Shown here: one piece after another, positions 56,358 to 64,000 of the stretch
Position numbering within the stretch: the first letter of the stretch is position 1
Layout: each line of letters opens with the position of its first letter
DNA from: Nitrospira sp.
GTDB taxonomy: Bacteria > Nitrospirota > Nitrospiria > Nitrospirales > Nitrospiraceae
Direction of reading: 5' to 3'
Length of the DNA stretch: 64,000 nt
NCBI GenBank assembly: GCA_005116955.1
Contig: SWDI01000005.1
Location: 97,056 to 161,055, forward strand
Translations under genes and position numbers: made by a program
The notes under the pieces: generated by a model
Database searches by the model: none
What the model was told of the DNA's origin: nothing
Seen by the model: the letters and a program-made list of their open reading frames with translations, nothing else

Positions 56358-56753
56358 ATGAGACAGACGAAAGACTTGAGACAGTCGGAAGTGCCTTGCT
56401 CATCGCATTCGATTGAACGGCGCAGAATGAGAAGAAGTTGCGTCTCCTTGGGGCTTATGTACTCAGGAGTCAACGAGGACGACGTTCTTATTGGAGACGG
56501 CAGCGCTGTAGACCTATCCGAAGGTGGGGTGGGCATTCGTGGAAACTGTCCCGTCAAGATCGGCATGGAATTGACCTTGTTCTTATATCTTCCGGACGAG
56601 GAGGAGCCCCTATTCGTTTCGGAAGTGGTGGTCTCCTGGACAAAGGGATCTCTGTTTGGCGTTGAACTGAATGAAGTGAGCCTCCGCGATGGCGATCGGT
56701 TGCGGGCACTGCTCCACGCCCAATCGGCAGCCCAAGCGGAGTCGGTTCAATGA
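56358..56753 (+). CDS. PilZ domain protein
   Basis: 131 residues. SIERRRMRR (arginine motif) near residue 20 and DLSEGGVGIRG near residue 52 are both textbook cyclic di-GMP-binding motifs. AGGAGG sits nine bases before the ATG. It lies between a structured upstream region and a long palindrome. Confidence 0.88.
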   Translation: MRQTKDLRQSEVPCSSHSIERRRMRRSCVSLGLMYSGVNEDDVLIGDGSAVDLSEGGVGIRGNCPVKIGMELTLFLYLPDEEEPLFVSEVVVSWTKGSLFGVELNEVSLRDGDRLRALLHAQSAAQAESVQ

Positions 56754-57068
56754 CCCTACTATCAGAGCCTAGTCGGGAATGTTCAACCCTAGCAATCCAT
56801 CTCACCTTGTCTTCCGGACGCGCACCATGCTAATTCATGGTGAGTGACTACTTACTCACCATGAATAGGACACGGACATCTTCTCGTCAACGACATCAAC
56901 TATCCCGAACCTTCAGCCATAAACAGCAGGGCTACGGGCATCAGTGAGGCGCTACTCTGCAAACACTTTCCGACCAAGCATGCCCTGTACAACGCAATTT
57001 TCTCATAAAATGCGCATACTCCGACTTGCGCGAAGCTGGCGATGGGCGCGTAAACGACAGACACTACC
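56754..57068. other. Intergenic region upstream of the RND genes
   Basis: The one feature is the palindrome at 56833-56866. No other repeat or strong promoter was found. Confidence 0.4.
56833..56866. promoter_or_regulatory. Perfect 13-bp inverted repeat, candidate operator or terminator
   Basis: ATTCATGGTGAGT and ACTCACCATGAAT are perfect inverted arms with an eight-base loop. There is no T-run after it, so it is a poor intrinsic terminator. Its place about 200 bp before the efflux adaptor gene fits a repressor site or a bidirectional hairpin. Confidence 0.6.
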
Positions 57069-58256
57069 ATGAGTCGACTCCTCCGACATCCATTCGTCAC
57101 TCTCGGAATCATTATCTTCATTGCGATCACCGTTCTTGTAGCCTTTCGCCTAAGCACAGGTTCCAAAACCGACAAGAAGACGGCAAGGCTCATTACAGTC
57201 GGTACTGTGTCTCCGCTCCGACAGGATCTCGATATTCGTCTGGCCTATACAGCGGACATCTCGCCTAATCAAGTCGTCAATATCTTCTCACGGGTTGACG
57301 GGTACATCACCAAGCTCCATGTTGATAAGGGCGATTACGTCAGAGCGAGCCAGTTGCTCGTTGAAATCGATCATACGGACTATCAACATGCAGTCAATCA
57401 GGCAAAAGCCAATCTGTCAGCCGCCAAGGCAAAGGTCTCGCAACAGGATGCGGTCGTCCGCAACGCTAAGTTGACGCTGGATCGCGTGCAGGCCCTCATC
57501 AAGGACCAATTTGTCTCACAGCAAGACCTGGATACGGCGCTGGTCAACTTCGACGCCGCCAGCGCCGCACAAGAATCCCTTCAAGCGCAGGTCACCCAAA
57601 TGGAGGTGGCCCTAGCCCAGGCGGAAACACGCTTAGCCTATTCGTACATCCGAGCCCCATTTCCTGGCTATATCGCAGAACGAAATTTAGATACCGGGGC
57701 CTATGTCAGCAGCGCGACTGCCAGCACGTCGACTATGTCACGAGGCATCATGAGCCTACACGACATCAATACGGTTCGTGTGCTGATCGAAGTCGTCGAG
57801 CGAGACATTCCACTCGTGAAGGTAGGTCAAAAGGCCGAGCTCCGTGCAGAAGCGTACCCAGATTACGTATTCGAAGGAACCGTCACGCGTGTCGTCCAGG
57901 CCTTGAATCGCGCGACACGTACCATGACGGTGGAACTTGACTTATCGAATAAGGATCGTCGATTAAAAGGCGGGATGTTTGCCCGAGTCGAAGTCATGGT
58001 GGGAACCCATCACCAAGCATTGCAGATTCCGATTGATGCTGTCAGTCGACTCGAAAACATGCAGTATGTCTATATCGTCCACGAGGGGAAAGCCCAGCGA
58101 GTGGATATCGAGATCGGGGCCCATAACGGCAACCATGTAGAAATCACCAAAGGTTTGACGGGTCGAGAACAGATCATCGTTGCAGGCAAAGACTTGGTGC
58201 ACGATGGCACACCCGTCCAGACCCAACCACTCAACCAAGTGAGGAGTGAGGGGTAA
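57069..58256 (+). CDS. RND efflux periplasmic adaptor subunit
   Basis: 395 residues, MFP/HlyD family. One N-terminal membrane helix (about 10-28), a lipoyl-like half motif (VDGYITKLHVDKGDYVRASQLLVEID), a coiled-coil hairpin (95-170), and the beta-barrel domain. It links the inner-membrane pump to an outer-membrane channel. Followed after 70 bp by the pump gene. No outer-membrane factor gene is in the window. Confidence 0.93.
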   Translation: MSRLLRHPFVTLGIIIFIAITVLVAFRLSTGSKTDKKTARLITVGTVSPLRQDLDIRLAYTADISPNQVVNIFSRVDGYITKLHVDKGDYVRASQLLVEIDHTDYQHAVNQAKANLSAAKAKVSQQDAVVRNAKLTLDRVQALIKDQFVSQQDLDTALVNFDAASAAQESLQAQVTQMEVALAQAETRLAYSYIRAPFPGYIAERNLDTGAYVSSATASTSTMSRGIMSLHDINTVRVLIEVVERDIPLVKVGQKAELRAEAYPDYVFEGTVTRVVQALNRATRTMTVELDLSNKDRRLKGGMFARVEVMVGTHHQALQIPIDAVSRLENMQYVYIVHEGKAQRVDIEIGAHNGNHVEITKGLTGREQIIVAGKDLVHDGTPVQTQPLNQVRSEG

Positions 58257-58326
58257 CGGGTGATACGGCTGAAGAGCTCGGCTTCCTTGGCCTCACGATT
58301 TACCTCGGTTTCCCCACCAACCTAGA

Positions 58327-61300
58327 ATGTGGCTCACTCTACTCGCACTACGCAATCGCATCGGCATTCTGATGTTATCCCTCGCGATGGTGGTACTGGG
58401 GCTGACGTCCCTTCAACGCCTACCGGTTGATCTGTTCCCGCAAATCCAGGTCCCAGTCGCTTTTGTGGGTGTCGTGTACAAGGGGGCGCCCCCGCTCGAC
58501 ATCGAGCAGAGCGTCGTCTATCCCATCGAAAAAGCTGTCAGCTCTGCTTCCAATGTCGAACATGTCGAATCGTTCAGCAAACAGGGTCTCGGGGCCGTCC
58601 AGATCTGGTTCAACTGGGGAGCAGACATCAATGTTGGACAGATGGAAGTGATGCAACGCATCACCCAGATTCTGAACAGCCTCCCACCGGGGATCCTACA
58701 GCCCTTCATCGTGAAGTTTGACGTCTCCAATATCCCTGTTTCCATTGTATCGGTGTCGAGCGATGAGCTGGACGAGCGAGCGCTGTATGATCTTGCGTAC
58801 AACACCATCGCCCCACAGATCGAGCAGATCGCCAACGTTGCGGCGGCCACAGTCGAGGGCGGCAAGATTCGTCAGATCAATATCAACCTCGACCCGGCAC
58901 TGCTCAGCGCCCGCGGACTCTCCATTCTTGACGTCGTGAAATCCGTCAAAGCCTCCAATTTAATTCTGCCGTCCGGTGACATCAAAGCTGGGAACCTTGA
59001 CTATAACGTCTTCACAAACAATCAGTTCAGAACGGTCGAGCCGATCCAGGACGTCATCGTGAAGGTCAATCCGCAGGGCAGTCCGGTCCGCGTGCGTGAT
59101 GTAGGGACGGTGACGGATTCATCCGATATCCAAACAAACATCGTTCATGCCGACGGTGCCAGATCTGTGTTTCTTCGTGTGAACAAGCAACCGATCGCCA
59201 ACACGGTCGAGGTGGTGGATGCACTTCGCGCAGCCCTGCCCAAGATGTTTGGCATCCCTGAGGGGGTAAAACTCGGCATTTCGTTCGATCAATCTCTCTA
59301 TATCCGACAATCCATTCACAATCTTACCGAACAAGCCCTCCATGGGTCGCTGCTGGCCTCAGCCGTGATTCTGATCTTCTTGCGTAACCTCACCAGTACC
59401 ATCATCATTTCCGTGGCCATTCCGCTCTCCATGCTCGTGACGTTTGTGGTCCTCTATTTTACCGGCCAAACCCTGAACGTCTTTACACTCGGCGGACTTG
59501 CGCTGGGGATCGGCCGGCTGGTTGATGATTCCATCGTGGAACTGGAAAATATTCAGCGCCACCTCAATACCAATCCCAACCGGTGGAACGGCATCCTCAA
59601 TGCCGCTCGAGAAGTCGCCATGCCGATCCTCGCGTCGACCGTCACCACGGTGGTGGTCTTCCTCCCAATGTTTTTCGTCGTCGGTGTTGCTCGTCTGTTG
59701 CTAATACCGTTAACCGTGACCATCGCGATTGCGCTCTTCACGTCCTTCCTCGTCTCCCGCACGGTAACGCCGGCACTCTGCTACAAGTTCCTCAAGTCTG
59801 AACAAGACGCTCAGCGGACCATGCCGTCCTGGTTTACCACACTGATGGATTGGAGTCGTCGCCGCTATGAGGCGCTTGATAGAAGTTACGAAGGATCATT
59901 GCAGTGGGTCTTGGGACATCGCCGGACCTTTATCGCCATGGTGCTGCTGATCTTTGTCGGATCGCTCACGTTGGTTCCGATGATCGGGACGGAGTTCCTT
60001 CCGGTTTCCGATGAGAGTCAGTTTCGCATCGTCCTGCGAGCACCGGTCGGCCAACGGGTTGAAAAGACCGAACAGCAAGTCTCAGAAGTCGAACGGGTGC
60101 TCCGAGCCAATATTCCCGCAACCGAATTGGAGACGATCGTCTCCAGTACGGGTATCCTGTCGCAAGGTCGTGCGTCACTCTTCAACCCCAACACAGGGCC
60201 CCATACGTCGTCGATGCAAGTGTACTTGGTCTCACCGGACAAGCGGGCCAGAACGCAAGTCGAGATCATGAACGATGTGCGCCCGAAGATCGTCAAACTG
60301 TTCCCAGGAGTGTCGATGTATTTCGATCCCGGAGGGCTCGTCAAACGCGTCACCAGCTTCGGCTCCCAAAAAGCCATTGATGTGGAAATCTATGGTTATG
60401 ACTTCGAAAAAGCCAGAGACGTCATTGCCCGCGTCAAGGAGATCATGGAGCAGACTCCAGGCCTGGCGGATATCGAACCGAGTCGGGAAGAAAACTATCC
60501 AGAAGTCAACGTGACGGTGGATCGAGAGAAGGCGGCTCTGCTCGGCATCAGCGAAGCCGACGTGGCCAATACAGTCTTATTTTCCCTGAATGGAAACGGT
60601 CAGACCGACCCAATCATTTATACGGATCCGCAAAGCGGCAATGAGTACTTCATCAGCGCCTGGCTGGCTGAGGCACACCGAAAGAATCTCAGTGATCTGG
60701 AGAATATTCTGCTCATCGCCAAAACCGGCGAGCCTGTCCTCCTGAAGAATGTTGCGTCCCTCAAGTTGAACGCAGGACCGGTGAAGGTCGATCGAAAACA
60801 TTTTCAGCGCGTGGTCCACATCACGGCCAATCCCACCACCCGACCCCTCGGTGATATCGCCGAAGACCTAGAGTCCGCCTTCGCCACACTCCAGTTGCCA
60901 GCAGGGTTCAGCCTCAAGCTGGCGGGGCAGATTCAGCAGCAGCGCGAAACCTTCCAAGGATTGCAGTTTGCGACTATCCTGGCACTCATGTTGGTCTACA
61001 TGGTCATGGCCGCCCAATTTAAATCACTCATCGACCCCTTTATCATCATGTTTTCCGTCCCGATGGGCTTCCCCGGTGTCATCTTGATCCTGTTTCTGAC
61101 GGATACGACACTGTCCACCACGTCGTTGATGGGGATTATCATGATGTTGGGCATTGTCGTCTCAAACGGCGTCTTATTGGTCGATTACACCAATGTCCTC
61201 CGTCGCAGAGGCGAAGGACTTCATCATGCCGTTGTGACTGCCGCACGAACCAGGCTGCGCCCGATTCTCATGACCTCCCTCGCCACGGTCTTTGGGCTAC

Positions 61301-61512
61301 TTCCCATGGCAATCGGACTCGGAACCGGCGGTGAAACAAACGCGCCTCTCGCAAGGGCGGTCGTCGGAGGGTTGAGCGTGTCTACCCTCCTCACATTGTT
61401 TCTCGTTCCAACGATGTATTTGATTTTAGAGGAATATTTCCCGAGGAGACTCGAAGAATCAGCGAACGATCAGGAAGTGGCCTCCATTGGCGCCACCTCG
61501 GTTCCGGAATAA
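58327..61512 (+). CDS. RND efflux transporter permease
   Basis: 1061 residues, 12 membrane helices and two large periplasmic loops, AcrB/MdtB type. The proton-relay Asp pair is Asp400-Asp401 in GRLVDDSIVELEN. The relay Lys of helix 10 (AcrB Lys940) is replaced by Ser946 in VVSNGVLLVDY, as in other RND subfamilies. Substrate cannot be named. It ends seven bases before the SCP2 gene on the other strand. Confidence 0.93.
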   Translation: MWLTLLALRNRIGILMLSLAMVVLGLTSLQRLPVDLFPQIQVPVAFVGVVYKGAPPLDIEQSVVYPIEKAVSSASNVEHVESFSKQGLGAVQIWFNWGADINVGQMEVMQRITQILNSLPPGILQPFIVKFDVSNIPVSIVSVSSDELDERALYDLAYNTIAPQIEQIANVAAATVEGGKIRQININLDPALLSARGLSILDVVKSVKASNLILPSGDIKAGNLDYNVFTNNQFRTVEPIQDVIVKVNPQGSPVRVRDVGTVTDSSDIQTNIVHADGARSVFLRVNKQPIANTVEVVDALRAALPKMFGIPEGVKLGISFDQSLYIRQSIHNLTEQALHGSLLASAVILIFLRNLTSTIIISVAIPLSMLVTFVVLYFTGQTLNVFTLGGLALGIGRLVDDSIVELENIQRHLNTNPNRWNGILNAAREVAMPILASTVTTVVVFLPMFFVVGVARLLLIPLTVTIAIALFTSFLVSRTVTPALCYKFLKSEQDAQRTMPSWFTTLMDWSRRRYEALDRSYEGSLQWVLGHRRTFIAMVLLIFVGSLTLVPMIGTEFLPVSDESQFRIVLRAPVGQRVEKTEQQVSEVERVLRANIPATELETIVSSTGILSQGRASLFNPNTGPHTSSMQVYLVSPDKRARTQVEIMNDVRPKIVKLFPGVSMYFDPGGLVKRVTSFGSQKAIDVEIYGYDFEKARDVIARVKEIMEQTPGLADIEPSREENYPEVNVTVDREKAALLGISEADVANTVLFSLNGNGQTDPIIYTDPQSGNEYFISAWLAEAHRKNLSDLENILLIAKTGEPVLLKNVASLKLNAGPVKVDRKHFQRVVHITANPTTRPLGDIAEDLESAFATLQLPAGFSLKLAGQIQQQRETFQGLQFATILALMLVYMVMAAQFKSLIDPFIIMFSVPMGFPGVILILFLTDTTLSTTSLMGIIMMLGIVVSNGVLLVDYTNVLRRRGEGLHHAVVTAARTRLRPILMTSLATVFGLLPMAIGLGTGGETNAPLARAVVGGLSVSTLLTLFLVPTMYLILEEYFPRRLEESANDQEVASIGATSVPE

Positions 61513-61518
61513 CCTGCG

Positions 61519-61857
61519 TTAACGCTCGACAATGTTTGGGAACAAGGACTTCAGCTGCATAGCCAGTCCGATATCCCCGGCAATCTGCAAACGCCCCGAC
61601 ATCGCCATCGTCATTCCGCTGAGATGCCCGTTCAGGATCCCAATGCAATCCTCTCCAGTCATCGAGAGAGTCACATGCGGATCGGCATGCGTTCCATCCT
61701 TCACGATGCAGGTCCCATTGTGCACCAGCAGATGGTACTGACCGCCTTGGTTCCCACGGAGGTCGAACTGGTAGACAGCCTCAAGATCCTCAGCGGCATC
61801 CTGATCAAGTTTTGATGGGAGGGAGTCGAACACATCTCTGACAGTCGTGGCTTTCAT
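61519..61857 (-). CDS. SCP2 sterol-binding domain protein
   Basis: 112 residues, a single SCP2-like lipid-binding fold: VYQFDLRGNQGGQYHLLVHNGTC, then HADPHVTLSMTGEDCIGILNGHLSGM and SGRLQIAGDIGLAMQLKSLF. Start at ATG 61857. Probably binds a lipid or acyl chain; no partner gene nearby shows which. Confidence 0.88.
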   Translation of the reverse strand: MKATTVRDVFDSLPSKLDQDAAEDLEAVYQFDLRGNQGGQYHLLVHNGTCIVKDGTHADPHVTLSMTGEDCIGILNGHLSGMTMAMSGRLQIAGDIGLAMQLKSLFPNIVER

Positions 61858-61947
61858 GTGAAGACAATACCTATGGCAACAAATGGTTAAAGCCTTCGGG
61901 GGCGCTATGCTCACGCCCCCGAAGCACGGTCAACACAAAAGAAGGGT

Positions 61948-62388
61948 TTAGTACCGGAGTGTGGCGGTCGCAACACTCCGACTGGCACCGAAAAACTCCT
62001 TCGAGAACGACTCGACCACTGCGGGGTCATACCCCTTGCAACTGAAAATGTCGAGGTAGGCGTGATTGGTTTCGTTCGCGAAATGGCCGCTGATCAACGA
62101 GGTGGAGATCAACTGCACCATGGAGTAGCCGGCCACAGGTCCATCGCCAAAATCGACGACCTGACATTCACCAAAACGCTTCATGTCGATGAGCTCACAC
62201 AGCTCAACGACGTAGCGCTTGATATAGTCCGCATCTCGGATAAGTTTGGGATTGCAATCGTGGAGGTCAACGGCGGTGCAAAGTCCCCATGCCTTACCGC
62301 TTCCCACCATGTCTTGAACTGGTCGGGCAGCAGCCGCAGGGGCGTTGGATGGTAAGATTGTGGACTCGGAACTAGCCGAGGTACTCAT
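61948..62388 (-). CDS. Divergent S-adenosylmethionine decarboxylase (SpeD/SpeH) homologue
   Basis: 146 residues. The core GLCTAVDLHDCN, then TSLISGHFANETNHAYLDIFSC, aligns with the AdoMet decarboxylase proenzyme motif. The catalytic Ser97, His102 and Cys117 keep the spacing of Ser63/His68/Cys83 in the Bacillus enzyme. The residue before the pyruvoyl-forming Ser is Thr, not Glu, and the usual His after it is Leu98. Could be an ordinary SpeD, a form with another substrate, or inactive. No speE is adjacent. Start at ATG 62388; a GTG 12 codons earlier is possible. Confidence 0.75.
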   Translation of the reverse strand: MSTSASSESTILPSNAPAAAARPVQDMVGSGKAWGLCTAVDLHDCNPKLIRDADYIKRYVVELCELIDMKRFGECQVVDFGDGPVAGYSMVQLISTSLISGHFANETNHAYLDIFSCKGYDPAVVESFSKEFFGASRSVATATLRY

Positions 62389-62559
62389 AGAGGGGGGTTC
62401 CCTTTCTGTAAGGAGGTTGAGCACATGAAGACTACCATGCGTGAACTATACCATGATTTGTTTCTCTCGCATGTGAAGGGGTGGAAAAATTTTCGGCTCT
62501 GGTGAAAAAGCCCTATCAATCGGTTGACAAGGTTTCATCTCTCAGGGACAATACCTCCT

Positions 62560-62751
62560 ATGTCATCCTCTCCAGACCTCATCCGAGACACACCTCGAAT
62601 CGAGCTACCCGAACGCCTCTGCACGTGGTGCAAGGTGCTTATGCGGAAGCGGCTCGTGGGCGGCAACCAATTCATTCATTACACCTGCCCTAAGTGCGTT
62701 TTCCAACATACGCGCCGGCTGGGACCGAAGCCTCAGACACCAGCCCACTAA
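62560..62751 (+). CDS. Small zinc-ribbon-like protein
   Basis: 63 residues. Two CxxC pairs (CTWC and CPKC, about 23 residues apart) make a zinc knuckle. Start at ATG 62560 seems best; an in-frame ATG 12 codons earlier is possible. No other domain. Confidence 0.6.
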   Translation: MSSSPDLIRDTPRIELPERLCTWCKVLMRKRLVGGNQFIHYTCPKCVFQHTRRLGPKPQTPAH

Positions 62752-63037
62752 CCCGGTTCTTCACGAATAGCCCCACCTCACTCCTGGGAACCCTTCCAAG
62801 CCACCCAGACTATAGTGACAGGTGAACCAACTGGCACAGCGTTGCGTCCTCTCCCAGACAAGAATGAGAGAAAGGCATAACATCAATGGATTACGGATGT
62901 TTTGCGAGCAACGAGAGGAGGGGAAAAGGACAAGTCTTCTGAACTAACCTATGGAGTCAGGGCGAGTACTCTACTGTGGCTGGCTTGAATGAGGCACTCG
63001 ATCGAATGATGTCGCGGAAATAAGCGGCCCGCCACAC
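62752..63037. other. Intergenic, no feature seen
   Basis: No promoter, terminator, repeat or small RNA could be supported here. Confidence 0.4.
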
Positions 63038-63361
63038 TTAATGTCGCGTAAATGCGTTCTGCACATCATCATCAAGCATGCGGGCGAACCGTGCTTGATT
63101 CTCGGGGGTGATCGACGTGATTTTTGCGCCTATCTTTGGCGCACGCACATGTACGACCTCTACCTCACACGTGAGAGTCTCCTCTTTTCCACACTCGATC
63201 AAAAGTTGTACGATCTCCCCTGGCTTCACTACCAAACGGCTTTCAAGTTGCACACCCGAATCGCTGACATCGACCACTGTACAAGAGACCACGAGAGTTC
63301 CTCGTTGCAACCTGCCGATACGCCCACTCTGCACCCGTGATTGCTTGCGCTTAAATCCCAT
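63038..63361 (-). CDS. PilZ domain protein
   Basis: 107 residues. FKRKQSR is the arginine end and VVDVSDSGVQLES the second motif (DVSxxG). AGGAGG lies eight bases before the ATG at 63361. The barrel is completed by EVEVVHVRAPKIGAKIT. Fifth PilZ protein of the window. Confidence 0.85.
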   Translation of the reverse strand: MGFKRKQSRVQSGRIGRLQRGTLVVSCTVVDVSDSGVQLESRLVVKPGEIVQLLIECGKEETLTCEVEVVHVRAPKIGAKITSITPENQARFARMLDDDVQNAFTRH

Positions 63362-63429
63362 ACATGAGCCTCCTGTCGCCGAAATCATAACAGGAGGATA
63401 GGGCGTACCAAAGACAATTGGCGAAATGG

Positions 63430-63792
63430 CTAGATCTTCCCGGCCACCAAAGCTCGTACCTGTTCCATGCGTTTGCGGTTGACACCAAGATCGCTGTGGC
63501 CCGTGCGGGACGCTGATCGAAAGTGAACTGTCTTCGTGGTTTCATCAAAGAGAAACTCTACATCATCGACGAAGCGGAGTAGCAGACTGGTGAACTCGTA
63601 GTGGAGATAGGACTCGTCCTCCTCAACCAGCGTTGTCCGCGGCAAGGTCGCAATGGCAGCCTTCAAGGCCTCTTTTGCTTCTGCCCGAGCCTTCTTGTAC
63701 TGGAGAGGCGCAATGGCATGCTGCGTATCGGTCGCCTGAGTCGACACGCAGTTGGGGCTGGAGGGGCAAGGCGGAAGAGTCCGTATGCTCAT
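63430..63792 (-). CDS. DUF1499 family protein
   Basis: 120 residues. The N-terminus LPPCPSSPNCVSTQ and the core DVEFLFDETTKTVHFRSASRTGHSDLGVNRKRMEQVR are the DUF1499 hallmark. No signal peptide in this version, unlike many lipoprotein members. Function unknown for the family. Confidence 0.88.
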   Translation of the reverse strand: MSIRTLPPCPSSPNCVSTQATDTQHAIAPLQYKKARAEAKEALKAAIATLPRTTLVEEDESYLHYEFTSLLLRFVDDVEFLFDETTKTVHFRSASRTGHSDLGVNRKRMEQVRALVAGKI

Positions 63793-63916
63793 GACGTAGA
63801 ACTGTACCCTCCTCAATCAATTGCCGCAAGCAACTTTGTGGCCACAGGGGCGGAACGATGCCTGAGAAGGAAGGATGCCTATAAGTCTAGATGACCTAGA
63901 CGACCCTAATCTCCGG

Positions 63917-64000
63917 CTAAGTCGGGCTGAGGGCCAGGATATTGGCTCGTGCCAGGGCCATGAGGGCCTGCTGCGCTGCCGTGGTGAGGCGTAACAGCGT
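63917..64000 (-). CDS. 3' end of an unidentified gene, cut by window edge
   Basis: 27 codons read from the edge to a TAG at 63917-63919. The peptide is helical and Ala/Leu-rich (LRLTTAAQQALMALARANIL). Too short to assign; may not be a gene. Confidence 0.3.
   Translation of the reverse strand, partial: TLLRLTTAAQQALMALARANILALSPT

Noticed and set aside
1..64000. CRISPR arrays, complete insertion sequences or prophage
   Set aside because: No regularly spaced direct repeats, transposase motifs or phage structural genes were seen.

Overview
The window looks like a chromosome segment of a Nitrospira-type bacterium (phylum Nitrospirota). This is inferred from overall gene order (rpsF-ssb-rpsR, ychF-pth-ctc-prs-ispE-pilRS and a long dcw cluster ending in pgeF-yggS-proC-yggT-divIVA), from moderate to high GC, and from small Nitrospira-like families (PilZ proteins, Asp-box lipoproteins). 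No rRNA, tRNA, CRISPR array or complete insertion sequence was found.

Layout: (1) 1-1046, minus strand: ribosomal S6, SSB and a truncated S18. (2) 1047-6650, accessory and decayed DNA: a DnaE-like remnant, a Fic protein that appears to be translated from a leaderless transcript under a four-copy operator, a broken exported gene, a broken duplicate of the methyltransferase gene, an AbiEii-like nucleotidyltransferase pair, the intact methyltransferase and a membrane fatty-acid-hydroxylase-family protein. (3) 6649-16340, minus strand: translation and nucleotide housekeeping (YchF, Pth, L25, PRPP synthetase, IspE), then the type IV pilus genes pilR, pilS, pilC, and pgsA. (4) 16496-17946: a conserved small protein converging on a serine hydrolase. 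(5) 18024-38930, minus strand: the cell-wall and division cluster, read from a strong sigma-70 promoter just upstream of rsmH: rsmH-ftsL-ftsI-murE-murF-mraY-murD-ftsW-murG-murC-murB-ddl-ftsQ-ftsA-ftsZ-pgeF-yggS-proC-yggT-divIVA, mostly with overlapping start and stop codons and without mraZ directly upstream. (6) 39133-47627: an exported repeat protein, an Asp-box lipoprotein, YajQ, CstA, an orphan OLD-type nuclease, a GST, a TfoX-N protein and a PilZ protein. (7) 48086-53709, minus strand: a six-gene operon with split phosphonopyruvate decarboxylase, 2-aminoethylphosphonate transaminase, a PntC/LicC-like nucleotidyltransferase, a CDP-alcohol phosphatidyltransferase and a flippase-like membrane protein. 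(8) 53791-64000: tandem exported paralogues, more PilZ proteins, an RND efflux pair, an SCP2 protein, a divergent AdoMet decarboxylase homologue, a zinc-ribbon protein, a DUF1499 protein and a truncated last gene.

How the genes work together: the dcw block makes UDP-MurNAc-pentapeptide and lipid II and builds the division machine around FtsZ/FtsA. PilS-PilR and PilC belong to type IV pilus regulation and assembly. Five PilZ proteins plus YajQ point to heavy use of cyclic di-GMP signalling.

The most interesting unit is the 48-54 kb operon. It reads as a route from phosphonopyruvate to 2-aminoethylphosphonate, to its CMP-activated form, and on to a phosphonate-headed lipid that a flippase may move. 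The PEP mutase that should feed it is absent from the window. Other points of note are the Fic operator array, a covarying intergenic hairpin family, and the SpeD homologue that keeps the catalytic Ser/His/Cys spacing but has a changed self-cleavage site.
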